The position numbers were made by a program, and so were the translations under genes. From positions 1-32,392 of the forward strand of contig JAETTH010000018.1 of NCBI GenBank assembly GCA_021769225.1: a stretch of DNA of 32,392 nucleotides, in the 5' to 3' direction. The notes under the pieces are model-generated. The model was not told the origin of the DNA, ran no database searches, and saw only the letters and a list, made by a program, of their open reading frames with translations. Shown here piece by piece: positions 18,184-27,605 of the stretch. How positions within the stretch are numbered: the stretch's first letter is position 1; each line of letters opens with the position of its first letter. Source of the stretch: Erysipelotrichaceae bacterium. Lineage in GTDB: Bacteria > Bacillota > Clostridia > TANB77 > CAG-508.

Positions 18184-18260
18184 TAAAGGTACTCGATGAT
18201 TCTAAGGGAAATTAGATTCTGAGACAATGATATCTTTTCACAAAAAATTCACATAAATTT

Positions 18261-18287
18261 TTAGCAATATGTATTGACAACTGCTAA
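18261..18287 (+). promoter_or_regulatory. CIRCE-like HrcA operator 1, overlapping the -35 box
   Basis: TTAGCAATA, 9 bases, AACTGCTAA. The outer six bases of each arm (TTAGCA and TGCTAA) and the 9-base spacing match CIRCE (TTAGCACTC-N9-GAGTGCTAA); the inner three bases of each arm are degenerate. It covers the -35 box TTGACA (18274-18279). Confidence 0.65.
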
Positions 18288-18300
18288 AATTGGATATAAT
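18274..18300 (+). promoter_or_regulatory. Promoter of the hrcA-grpE-dnaK-dnaJ operon
   Basis: TTGACA (18274-18279) and TATAAT (18295-18300) have a short 15-base spacer; TAATAT at 18297-18302 would give 17. The -35 box lies inside CIRCE-like element 1 and element 2 begins just after the -10 box. Confidence 0.75.
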
Positions 18301-18303
18301 ATA

Positions 18304-18330
18304 TTAGCAGTCTAAAGATAACATTGCTAA
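18304..18330 (+). promoter_or_regulatory. CIRCE-like HrcA operator 2, downstream of the -10 box
   Basis: TTAGCAGTC, 9 bases, CATTGCTAA. The left arm differs from CIRCE at one base, the right arm at two or three. It lies over the likely transcription start, 13 bases before the hrcA start codon, the usual location for CIRCE. Confidence 0.85.
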
Positions 18331-18343
18331 AGAGGTGAAAAAA

Positions 18344-19378
18344 GTGTTAGATAATCGTAAAAAGAAAATTCTCCAAGCAATTGTTGATGAATATATCAAT
18401 ACAGCAGAACCAGTAAGTTCAGGTAGCTTAGTAAAAAATTATGGACTAGATTTAAGTAGTGCAACAATTCGAAACGAAATGGCAGAACTTGAAAAAAGTG
18501 GATATTTAGATAAGCCACATACTTCATCTGGTCGTGTCCCATCTGCTAAAGGATATCGATTTTATGTGGATGAGCTATTAAATGATCAAGATATTAGTGT
18601 TGAGGAAATCAAATATATTCAATCAAAATTAGAGATAAAAGTAAACGAAATTGAAGACTTAACTAAAATTGCAACAACTACACTTTCTGAAATCACTCAT
18701 TACACAACAGTAGCAGTAGGACCTAGAAGTAATATGCAAATTATTGAAGAAATCAAATTTGTTTTATTAGGAAGTCGTATGTTAATGTGTGTTATTGTAA
18801 CAGACAGTGGGCTTGTAAAAGAAACTATTATCAAATTTGATGAAGACATTACTTCTTCCCAAGTTGAAACAATCAATAATTTATTTAACAACAAATTAAA
18901 GGGAAATCCTTTAGATAAAATTGACAAACCCATGGAAGAATATATTATGTCTGAATTAAACTACAGTGTTAATGTCATTAAACCAATTATTGAACAAATC
19001 AATAAAATTGTAGAAGATGAAGAAAAAATCTATTTAGAGGGAACCAAAAAAGCCTTTGACTTACCAGAATTTCAAAGTTTAAAAATAGCAAAAAACTTTG
19101 TCAATCTACTAGATACAAAAGAAGTAATGTTAGATTTACTAAATAGCGGATTTGCAAAAGATATTAATGTATATATTGGGGATGAAAATGATAAAGAAGA
19201 ACTAAAAGATTTTAGTATTGTAACATTTAAACACACAGTAGGAAATAAAGATTTAGGAACTATTGGAATCATTGGACCAAAGAGGATGGACTATTCAAAA
19301 GTAATATCCGTTATGAAATATATTAGTAAAAAATTAGATGATCAATTAAAAGAAGATGACAATAAAAAAGATAATTAA
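18344..19378 (+). CDS. hrcA: Heat-inducible transcription repressor HrcA
   Basis: HrcA represses class I heat-shock genes by binding CIRCE and depends on GroE for activity. The start is GTG 18344, with AAAGAGGTG 6 bases upstream, giving MLDNRKKKILQAIVDEYI, which lines up with known HrcA N-termini. The winged-helix DNA-binding domain (1-75) holds EPVSSGSLVK, SSATIRNEMAELEKSGYL and HTSSGRVPSAKGYRFYVD. A GAF-like dimerisation domain fills the middle and C-terminal part, with GTIGIIGPKRMDYSKVI near the end. Length 344 is normal. It is first in the operon and autoregulated through the two CIRCE-like sites. Confidence 0.97.
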   Translation: MLDNRKKKILQAIVDEYINTAEPVSSGSLVKNYGLDLSSATIRNEMAELEKSGYLDKPHTSSGRVPSAKGYRFYVDELLNDQDISVEEIKYIQSKLEIKVNEIEDLTKIATTTLSEITHYTTVAVGPRSNMQIIEEIKFVLLGSRMLMCVIVTDSGLVKETIIKFDEDITSSQVETINNLFNNKLKGNPLDKIDKPMEEYIMSELNYSVNVIKPIIEQINKIVEDEEKIYLEGTKKAFDLPEFQSLKIAKNFVNLLDTKEVMLDLLNSGFAKDINVYIGDENDKEELKDFSIVTFKHTVGNKDLGTIGIIGPKRMDYSKVISVMKYISKKLDDQLKEDDNKKDN

Positions 19379-19404
19379 ATAAGAAAAGGGAAAGAAGGTT
19401 TAAA

Positions 19405-19938
19405 ATGGCAGAAGAAAAAAAAGAAGAACTAGAACAAAAGGAAAATAAGACAGAAGAGACAAATAGCGAGAAAAAAAGTGCAAAAGAAATCAAATTACAA
19501 GATGAGCTATTACTAAAAAAACAAGAACTAGATGATTTAACAGACAGATATAAAAGAATTTTAGCAGAATTTGAAAACTTCAAAAAAAGAAGCTCAAAAG
19601 AAAGAGAATCCTTATACAACTCTATTATATCAGACATTGTAACTTCGCTTTTACCAGTTGTAGATAACTTAGAAAAAGCAGCAGAAGCTAAAACAGAAGA
19701 TATAAGCTATAAACAAGGAATCGAACTAGTACTAAAACAATTTAAAGATGTATTAGCATCTCAAGGAGTTACTCAAATAGAAGCAGTAGGAAAAACTTTT
19801 GATCCAGAACTTCATGAGGCAGTAAGCTCTGTTATAGATGAAAATCTAGGAGAAAAAGAAATTAAAGAAGAATATCGAAAAGGTTACAAAATAGGAACTA
19901 AAGTAATCAGACACTCCATGGTAGTAGTAGCCAATTAA
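19405..19938 (+). CDS. grpE: Nucleotide exchange factor GrpE
   Basis: GrpE releases ADP from DnaK. The 177-residue protein has a charged, disordered N-terminus (1-35), a long coiled coil with DRYKRILAEFENFKKRSSKE, and a C-terminal beta domain including LASQGVTQIEAVGKTFDPELHEAV and GYKIGTKVIRHSMVVVA, all diagnostic of the family. The ATG follows GGGAAAGAAGG. It lies 26 bases after hrcA and 126 before dnaK. Confidence 0.96.
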   Translation: MAEEKKEELEQKENKTEETNSEKKSAKEIKLQDELLLKKQELDDLTDRYKRILAEFENFKKRSSKERESLYNSIISDIVTSLLPVVDNLEKAAEAKTEDISYKQGIELVLKQFKDVLASQGVTQIEAVGKTFDPELHEAVSSVIDENLGEKEIKEEYRKGYKIGTKVIRHSMVVVAN

Positions 19939-19988
19939 TGATATATTACATACTTAGTTATTAATTTTATATTAATATATATTTTCTA

Positions 19989-20011
19989 GTTATATATTAA
20001 AAATATATAAC
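19989..20011 (+). promoter_or_regulatory. AT-only hairpin in the grpE-dnaK gap
   Basis: A perfect 10-bp stem, GTTATATATT (19989-19998) with AATATATAAC (20002-20011), has a 3-base loop. It lacks a T tail and is very AT-rich, so a processing or stability role is more likely than termination. The rest of the 126-base gap shows nothing else. Confidence 0.35.
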
Positions 20012-20037
20012 AGAAAAAACAAAAAATAACAAATTAA

Positions 20038-21921
<1,884 letters not shown>

Positions 21922-21940
21922 AAAATTCTAAAAGGGATTT

Positions 21941-21965
21941 AGGGATATTCCTATATCCCTTTTTC
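21941..21965 (+). terminator. Intercistronic hairpin with T tail between dnaK and dnaJ
   Basis: AGGGATAT (21941-21948) pairs with ATATCCCT (21953-21960) around a 4-base loop, followed by TTTTC. This looks like a partial terminator that would lower dnaJ expression relative to dnaK. Confidence 0.6.
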
Positions 21966-21991
21966 AAGAATAATAGGTTTGGGAGGAAACG

Positions 21992-23143
21992 ATGGCAAAT
22001 AAAAGAGACTATTATGAAGTGCTAGGTGTAGAAAAGACAGCAACTGATGAAGAATTGAAAAAAGCATATCGAAGACTTGCAAAGAAATATCATCCAGATG
22101 CCAACCCAGATAATAAAAAAGAAGCAGAAGCAAAGTTTAAAGAAGTAAATGAAGCATATGAAACCTTATCTGATCCACAAAAAAGGAAAATGTATGACCA
22201 ATTCGGACCAGATGGACCACAAGGATTCGGTGGTGGAGGTCCAGGAGGGGGATACTATTCTTATTCTACTTCTGGATTTGATGGATTTGGAGACTTTGGA
22301 GATTTAGGAGATATCTTTTCTTCTTTCTTTGGAGGAGGGTTTAGTTCAAATCGTTCTAAGGCACAAGCTGGTCCTAGAAAAGGTGCAGATTTAAGATATA
22401 ACATGGATTTAACCTTTGAAGAGGCTTTTTCTGGAATTGAGAAGGAGATTAATATTACAAGAGATGAAACTTGTAATACTTGTCATGGTAGTGGTGCTAA
22501 ACCTGGAACCCATGCTGAGACTTGTTCAATGTGTGGTGGTACTGGTCAAATTAAGCAAGTACAAACAACAATACTAGGTCAAATGCAAACAACAAGAACT
22601 TGTCCAACATGTCATGGAGAAGGAAAGATTATTAAAGAACCATGTGGTGAGTGTAGAGGAAAAGGAACTGTTCGTAAATCTGCTCGTATCAGAGTAAAAA
22701 TACCAGCAGGTATTGATGATAATCAAACTGTTGTATTAAGAAATGAAGGGGAGCCTGGTCAAAAAGGTGGACCTAAAGGAGATCTATACATAGTGATCCA
22801 TCTAAAAAGACATAGTATTTATACTAGAAAAGGAGATCACGTTCTTTGTGATATTCCAATTACCTATACACAGGCAACATTAGGTGCTGAAATTGAGGTA
22901 CCAATGGTAGATGGAAGTAAAGAAAAATATAGAATTCCGGAAGGAACACAAACTGGTACAAAATTTACAATCCGTGGAAAAGGATTTAAGAGTCCAAATA
23001 CAAATTATAGTGGCGATTTTGTCTTTACTGTACAAGTGCAAGTTCCAAAAAAATTAACAAAGGAACAAAGAGAGCTTTTAGTAGAGCTTGCTAAAACAAT
23101 GAATGAGCAACCACCAATTAAAAAAAGAGGAATCTTTGGATAG
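21992..23143 (+). CDS. dnaJ: Chaperone protein DnaJ (Hsp40)
   Basis: DnaJ stimulates DnaK ATPase and presents substrates. The 383-residue protein has the J domain (1-70) with the essential HPD at about residues 34-36 (YHPDAN), a Gly/Phe-rich region (about 70-130), four zinc-binding CxxCxGxG motifs ([32 protein letters not shown]) and two C-terminal beta domains. The start ATG follows GGGAGGAAACG. It is the last gene of the hrcA operon and is followed by a terminator. Confidence 0.98.
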   Translation: MANKRDYYEVLGVEKTATDEELKKAYRRLAKKYHPDANPDNKKEAEAKFKEVNEAYETLSDPQKRKMYDQFGPDGPQGFGGGGPGGGYYSYSTSGFDGFGDFGDLGDIFSSFFGGGFSSNRSKAQAGPRKGADLRYNMDLTFEEAFSGIEKEINITRDETCNTCHGSGAKPGTHAETCSMCGGTGQIKQVQTTILGQMQTTRTCPTCHGEGKIIKEPCGECRGKGTVRKSARIRVKIPAGIDDNQTVVLRNEGEPGQKGGPKGDLYIVIHLKRHSIYTRKGDHVLCDIPITYTQATLGAEIEVPMVDGSKEKYRIPEGTQTGTKFTIRGKGFKSPNTNYSGDFVFTVQVQVPKKLTKEQRELLVELAKTMNEQPPIKKRGIFG

Positions 23144-23177
23144 AAAATAAAAACAAAATGGAATAAAAAATAGTGAG

Positions 23178-23215
23178 AAAAGATATATCATTAATAAAAA
23201 ATGGTATATCTTTTT
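23178..23215 (+). terminator. Terminator of the hrcA-dnaJ operon
   Basis: A 14-base arm (23178-23191) pairs with 23201-23214, including G-U pairs, around a 9-base loop and runs into TTTTTC. Confidence 0.8.
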
Positions 23216-23221
23216 CTTTAT

Positions 23222-23249
23222 TTGCAACAAATTAAATTTGTGATATAAT
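23222..23249 (+). promoter_or_regulatory. Promoter of rsmE with a palindrome in the spacer
   Basis: TTGCAA (23222-23227) and TATAAT (23244-23249) have a 16-base spacer. A perfect 15-bp dyad, ACAAATT-A-AATTTGT (23227-23241), fills the spacer and could be an operator. Confidence 0.65.
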
Positions 23250-23279
23250 AAACAAAGAACAATATAAATGGAGAAAATT

Positions 23280-24041
23280 ATGCAAAAGTTTTTTGTTGAA
23301 GAAAGTCAGATAGAAAATAAGCAAGTAAGAATTGAAGGAGAAGATATAAAACATATTCGAAATGTTTTAAGACTGCTAGAAGGTGAGAGAATACAGGTAT
23401 GTAATTTAGATACCGGTGAGAATTACCTTTGTCAAATTTGCAAAATATCGCAAGAAGAGGTTGTTTGCAATTTATTAGAAAAAATAGAAAGTAAAGCAGA
23501 GCCTAGTGTGTATATACATCTATTTCAAGGACTTCCAAAAGCAGATAAAATGGAGCTTATCTTGCAAAAATGTACAGAGATTGGTGCACAGGAATTTACT
23601 CCTGTTTCTTTTAAAAGATGTATTGTAAAATTAGAGAAAAAAGAAGAAATAAAGAAAATAGACAGATGGCAAAAAATTGTAATATCTGCTGCCAAACAAA
23701 GCAAAAGAGATCGAATTCCAAAAGTCAATTTGGTAAAAGATTTGAAAGAGGTTTGTAATCTATTATCAGAATATGATATAGTATTAGTAGCTTATGAAGA
23801 AGAAAGAATAAATTTTTTGAAAAAGGAATTAAGAAAAATAGAAAACCCAAAAGAAAATCTAAAGATTGCTGTTGTAATTGGACCCGAGGGCGGACTAGAA
23901 AAGCAAGAAGTAGAAGAATTAGAAAAAATGGGAGCTAAAGTAGTTACATTGGGAAATCGTATCCTAAGAACAGAAACAGCACCAATTGTAATAACAAGTA
24001 ATATTATTTACGAATTGGAAAATGAAATATGGGGGAATTAA
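23280..24041 (+). CDS. rsmE: 16S rRNA (uracil1498-N3)-methyltransferase RsmE
   Basis: RsmE is a SPOUT-fold methyltransferase acting on U1498 in helix 44 of 16S rRNA. The 253-residue protein has the N-terminal PUA-like domain (HIRNVLRLLEGE) and the trefoil-knot SAM site with VVIGPEGGLEKQEVEEL and LGNRILRTETAPI near the C-terminus. ATG 23280 is preferred over an in-frame ATG at 23268 because GGAG (23270-23273) lies 6 bases before it. It has its own promoter downstream of the dnaJ terminator; rsmE following dnaJ (with prmA often in between) is common in Firmicutes, and prmA is missing here. Confidence 0.93.
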   Translation: MQKFFVEESQIENKQVRIEGEDIKHIRNVLRLLEGERIQVCNLDTGENYLCQICKISQEEVVCNLLEKIESKAEPSVYIHLFQGLPKADKMELILQKCTEIGAQEFTPVSFKRCIVKLEKKEEIKKIDRWQKIVISAAKQSKRDRIPKVNLVKDLKEVCNLLSEYDIVLVAYEEERINFLKKELRKIENPKENLKIAVVIGPEGGLEKQEVEELEKMGAKVVTLGNRILRTETAPIVITSNIIYELENEIWGN

Positions 24042-24043
24042 AC

Positions 24044-24916
24044 ATGGATGAAGAATTAAAATCAAAAGAGGAAGTAAAAAAACCTAGAAAAAAATCAGCA
24101 ATAGCAGATGAGAAAAAAGTGACAACAAAAAAATCCTCTACTAGAGCAAAGAAAACACAATCAGAAACAAAACCTAAAACAGTAGCAAAAACAAAAAAAT
24201 CAGATGGAGAAGAAAAAGCTAAAACAGCAAAGAATACAAAAAGAAAGACAACAGCAAAAAAAGAAGCTACATCAGATGAAAAAGTGGTAGCTCAAAGAAA
24301 ATCCACCAAAAAAACCACAACAAAAGCTACTTCTGCAGTAGCTACAAAATCGAAAGTAGCTAAAACCACTAAAACAGCCAAAAAAGAAAAAGAAGAAAAA
24401 CAAAAAGAAGAGCTAGAAAGCAAAAAAATTTTAGAGAAAAGACAACAAGAAAAGAAAAACTTGCCAGAAGAAATTCAGTTACAAGCCAATAAAAAAATTT
24501 TCACAAATTTAATTTATGCAATTGCTATTATGGTATTTTTGATTTTAATCAATTTGGGATTTTCTAATATTACAAAGGAATATTTCTTAAGAGATATCAA
24601 CGTATTTACTCTATGCTTATTAATACTTACTATTTTAGTATTTGAACAAGCATATAAAAAAGATAGTGGAAGTATAACAATTAATGGAATTGAATTACTT
24701 ACTTTATCATTATTTGTTCTCTCATTACCAATTATACTTGCTAAATACGGAACAAAATTTATGTTTATTGTAGCTACGGTATCTTTAGTTTATGGTATCT
24801 ATTATACTACTAAATCAACATTAGTTTATTTGAAAATGAGAAAGGACTATATCACAAGTTTAAGCGATATTCAAGAAATTATCAAAAAAGAACCAAAGAA
24901 AAAAGAAACTAAATAA
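24044..24916 (+). CDS. Lys/Ala/Thr-rich protein with C-terminal membrane helices, unknown
   Basis: A 290-residue protein in two distinct halves. Residues 1 to about 150 are composed largely of Lys, Thr, Ala, Glu and Ser with many KKTT/AKKT patterns, similar in composition to histone H1-like tails and likely disordered and strongly basic. Residues 155-270 contain four hydrophobic segments (beginning near NLIYAIAIMVFLILI, FTLCLLILTILVF, LLTLSLFVLSLPIIL and FMFIVATVSLVYGIYY). A short charged tail follows. ATG 24044 is preferred to 24029 because GGGGG (24031-24035) is correctly spaced. It starts 2 bases after the rsmE stop and is followed by yicC. The basic half could bind nucleic acid or anionic lipid at the membrane; this is speculation. 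Confidence 0.8.
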   Translation: MDEELKSKEEVKKPRKKSAIADEKKVTTKKSSTRAKKTQSETKPKTVAKTKKSDGEEKAKTAKNTKRKTTAKKEATSDEKVVAQRKSTKKTTTKATSAVATKSKVAKTTKTAKKEKEEKQKEELESKKILEKRQQEKKNLPEEIQLQANKKIFTNLIYAIAIMVFLILINLGFSNITKEYFLRDINVFTLCLLILTILVFEQAYKKDSGSITINGIELLTLSLFVLSLPIILAKYGTKFMFIVATVSLVYGIYYTTKSTLVYLKMRKDYITSLSDIQEIIKKEPKKKETK

Positions 24917-24930
24917 AGGAGAAATAAGAT

Positions 24931-25810
24931 ATGATAAAAAGCATGACAGGATATGGTAGAGGAAAACTGGAAGAAAATAACCGAGAATATGAAATAGAAA
25001 TCAAGTCAGTCAATCACAAATATAGTGATATATCCATTAAAATTCCAAGAACTATTAGCTATTTAGAAGAAAAAGTAAAAAAAGAAGTATTAAACCATAT
25101 TTCAAGAGGAAAAATTGATGTATATATTACTTTTATCAATAATTCAGCAGAAGCAAGAGATATTAAAATTAATACCGAAATTGCAAAAGTATATATCAAT
25201 GAATTAAAAAATCTAGCAAAAGAAACACAAATTGTTGACAATATTTCTGTTACTGAAATTTCTAAATTTCCAGACGTATTAACGATTCAGAATAATGATC
25301 AAGATGAAGAATTATTATGGAACGAGTTAAAAAAATGCTTAACCTTAGCCATTGACAATTTTATAGCAATGAGAAAACAAGAAGGCGAAAAAATAGAGCA
25401 TGATTTAAAAACAAGAATTTATGAAGTGAGTGAAAAAATAGATGAAATTGCTACATATTCTACTGGACTTGTGGAAGAATATATAGTAAAATTGGAACAA
25501 AGAATAAAAGAAATACTAAAAACAGATATTGTAGATCAAACTAGATTAGCGCAAGAAGTAGTTATCTATTCTGATAAAATCTCAATTGAAGAAGAGTTAA
25601 CAAGATTAAGAAGTCATATTAGCCAATTTATCGAACTTTTAAATAAAGAAGGAGCAGTCCGGAAAGAAATTAGACTTTATTATTCAAGAAATGAATCGTG
25701 AAGTTAACACCATTGGTTCAAAATCGGGTAGTTTGGAAATAACAAATTTAGTAATTGATGTAAAAACATGTTTAGAAGATATTCGAGAACAAATTCAAAA
25801 TATTGAATAG
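24931..25810 (+). CDS. yicC: YicC-family endoribonuclease, requires a +1 frameshift at CGG
   Basis: YicC (YloC in Bacillus) is an endoribonuclease family linked to RNA decay. The zero frame begins MIKSMTGYGRGKLEE, the family opening, and runs to codon 243 (GTC 25657-25659), then meets CGG at 25660-25662 and would stop at TGA 25699-25701, losing the conserved C-terminus. Skipping C25660 gives EGAV-GKKLDFIIQEMNREVNT, then IGSKSGSLEITN and a final EQIQNIE before TAG 25808-25810. This matches the E. coli YicC end (GPVGRRLDFMMQEFNRE ... EQIQNIE) closely. The joined protein, join(24931..25659,25661..25810), has 292 residues, the normal length. remA follows after 21 bases, as in other Firmicutes. 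Confidence 0.92.
25657..25663 (+). other. Putative +1 frameshift site GTC-CGG-A in yicC
   Basis: Zero-frame codons are GTC then CGG; skipping C25660 puts GGA in the A site and restores the conserved Gly of the family's GxVGRKLDF motif. AAGGAG (25649-25654) lies 2 bases before GTC, close to the spacing of the stimulatory motif in prfB. A tRNA-Val cannot re-pair well on UCC, so simple P-site slippage is not favoured here. Confidence 0.78.
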
Positions 25811-25831
25811 AAAGGAAAGTGATTCATTGAT

Positions 25832-26080
25832 ATGCAATTAATTAATATTGGTTTTGGAAATATTGTTTCTGCTAATCGAATTGTTGCGATTGTAAGTCCT
25901 GAATCTGCACCAATTAAAAGAATTGTGCAAGAAGCAAAAGAAAGTAAAATGGCAGTAGATGCAACTTATGGAAGAAGAACAAGAGCAGTTCTTATTATGG
26001 ACTCAGGTCATGTTATTTTATCTGCTGTACAACCAGAAACAGTTGCAGGTAGATTAGATAAAGAAATTGTAGAAGAATAA
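25832..26080 (+). CDS. remA: Extracellular matrix regulator RemA (DUF370)
   Basis: RemA is a small DNA-binding regulator that activates biofilm matrix genes in Bacillus and is widespread in Firmicutes. The 82-residue protein matches the family throughout: [56 protein letters not shown]. The ATG has GAAAGGAAAGTGA upstream. It follows yicC, as in Bacillus (yloC-remA), but the next gene is rpoZ rather than gmk. Confidence 0.94.
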   Translation: MQLINIGFGNIVSANRIVAIVSPESAPIKRIVQEAKESKMAVDATYGRRTRAVLIMDSGHVILSAVQPETVAGRLDKEIVEE

Positions 26081-26118
26081 AATTAAAATTGATTAATCAT
26101 TTAGGGGGAAATTGTACA

Positions 26119-26310
26119 ATGATGGTAAAACCAACAGTAAATGAATTATTAAAAAAGATAGACAACAGATTTGAACTTGTGATTGTAACTGCAAAAAGAG
26201 CAAGACAAATTTCACAAGGAGCAAAAGTTTTAACAGATTCGGAAGAAGAGGCACCAGTAACACTTGCTGCTAATGAAATTGCAGAAGGAGAAGTAAAACC
26301 ATTAGAGTAG
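26119..26310 (+). CDS. rpoZ: DNA-directed RNA polymerase omega subunit
   Basis: The omega subunit stabilises RNA polymerase assembly. The 63-residue product has the family pattern KPTVNELLKKIDNRFELVIVTAKRARQI followed by a short, acidic tail, close to the usual Gram-positive length. ATG 26119 is chosen because AGGGGGAA (26103-26110) lies 8 bases upstream; the next codon is also ATG, and an in-frame upstream start (26089-26091 region) lacks a ribosome binding site. In Firmicutes gmk normally lies between remA and rpoZ, and coaBC and priA normally follow; none is present here. Confidence 0.9.
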   Translation: MMVKPTVNELLKKIDNRFELVIVTAKRARQISQGAKVLTDSEEEAPVTLAANEIAEGEVKPLE

Positions 26311-26373
26311 CCTTTTATCTAGAAAAATAAACGATACAACAACTATTGGAAATGAAAATGATAGAAAAAAATC

Positions 26374-26416
26374 AAAACACTTTTATGAAAAAGTAAGTCA
26401 TAAAAGTGTTTTTTTG
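26374..26416 (+). terminator. Terminator after rpoZ
   Basis: A perfect 14-bp stem, AAACACTTTTATGA (26375-26388) with its complement (26398-26411), has a 9-base loop and a run of T residues. Confidence 0.92.
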
Positions 26417-26606
26417 TTGTGTAAAAATTTTTTATTTATACTTCTAATTTGTACATCTTGCAAATACTATATTTATGAATATCTTATGCAAAATGAACTT
26501 TTATTATAAAATAATTACGCTTAAAGAAGCCTGTAAAAGAGAGTTTCCGTAGCAGATTTCAAATTTAAAATGTTATTTTTTTCATGTTAAAAAAGGGGGA
26601 AAGAAA
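26417..26606 (+). promoter_or_regulatory. Leader/promoter region of the sortase-adhesin cluster
   Basis: This 190-base gap probably holds the promoter for the surface-protein genes. One candidate is TTGCAA (26458-26463) with TATCTT (26480-26485), spacer 16. A second possible -10, TATAAA at 26505-26510, lacks a good -35. The stretch 26516-26560 is less AT-rich than its surroundings, as an RNA structure might be, but I could not match it to a known riboswitch. Confidence 0.4.
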
Positions 26607-27605
26607 ATGAAAAATTTAAAAGTAAAACTAGCAGTTGCATTTATCCTATGTTTATTAACAACAATTTGTATGCATACACTAGTTTTTGCAGCTAATGAGA
26701 ATGTTCAAATTCTAGAAAAATCAGAAACAGAATATTTAATCTATTTATCAGGACATTTAAAACAAGAATTTGAATTTGCTTTTACAAATGACAAATCTGA
26801 GGATAAAGAAACACTAACCTATCAAGCAGCAGCATTAGACTCAGATAAAACAGATGCAAACTATATTGCTTATGTCGACAGTAATCTATTTCATACATAT
26901 TTTTCAGGAACTACTTATTTATGGGCAAGAACAATGGACGGACAATATATTGCAGAGGGAGTTCAAATTGATCTAACAAAAGCAATTAAAGAAGAAGACT
27001 TAAATACAGTCAATAATGCTACAAAAGTAATTGCAGTAGATACTACCAATACAATTGTAACAACAGAAATGATTGATGATGTAAAAACAACAAAAACAGT
27101 TGGAAAAGTAGATGTCTTAGAATCTGGAAAAGTAAAATATCAATTAATCCGTGTTCAAGATGGTACTATGTATAAAGAGCTAATTGAATTAGCAGAAAAA
27201 ATATCAAACAATCAAGTAAAAAATAATATGTACAGTAAATTAGAAATTGCAAATCAATATATTACTTTATATAACCAATTAAAGCCAGAAGAAAATAGTC
27301 AGTATTGGATAGAAGTAACAGATAAAGTAATTGAACAACCATTAGACAGTAAAAATGGAGAACAATGTATTTTATGGTTAAAAGCAGAAAATGGTGCAGA
27401 AACCAAAACAGATATACAATATTTAACCTGTTTTGAAGAATACAAATATGAAAAAATTACAGAAGAAATTGTAACAAAACTACCAGTAACTTATGATAGT
27501 ATAGCACTATTAGTCATTTTTGCCATTCTAATAGTTGCATTAGTTGCAGTAATTGTTTTAAGAAATAGAGCTTTAAAAAAAGAAAACAAAACTGAGGACA
27601 GATAA
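26607..27605 (+). CDS. Secreted, C-terminally membrane-anchored protein of unknown function next to a sortase
   Basis: I do not recognise this 332-residue protein. It opens with a Sec signal peptide (basic MKNLKVK, hydrophobic core LAVAFILCLLTTI, then VFA-A cleavage site near residue 30). The extracellular part of about 270 residues is acidic, rich in Thr, Glu and Lys, with predicted beta (31-180) and helical (180-240) parts. A single hydrophobic segment (about 298-320, IALLVIFAILIVALVAVIVL) and a basic tail end it, giving type I topology. AGGGGGAAAG lies before the ATG. The sortase starts on the base after its stop, so the two are translationally coupled and probably act together on the downstream adhesin, for example as an accessory or anchoring factor; this is inference from position. 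Confidence 0.82.
   Translation: MKNLKVKLAVAFILCLLTTICMHTLVFAANENVQILEKSETEYLIYLSGHLKQEFEFAFTNDKSEDKETLTYQAAALDSDKTDANYIAYVDSNLFHTYFSGTTYLWARTMDGQYIAEGVQIDLTKAIKEEDLNTVNNATKVIAVDTTNTIVTTEMIDDVKTTKTVGKVDVLESGKVKYQLIRVQDGTMYKELIELAEKISNNQVKNNMYSKLEIANQYITLYNQLKPEENSQYWIEVTDKVIEQPLDSKNGEQCILWLKAENGAETKTDIQYLTCFEEYKYEKITEEIVTKLPVTYDSIALLVIFAILIVALVAVIVLRNRALKKENKTEDR

Noticed and set aside
26417..26606. A c-di-GMP riboswitch ahead of the sortase cluster
   Set aside because: Such riboswitches precede surface genes in some clostridia, but I could not find the conserved core bases of either class here.
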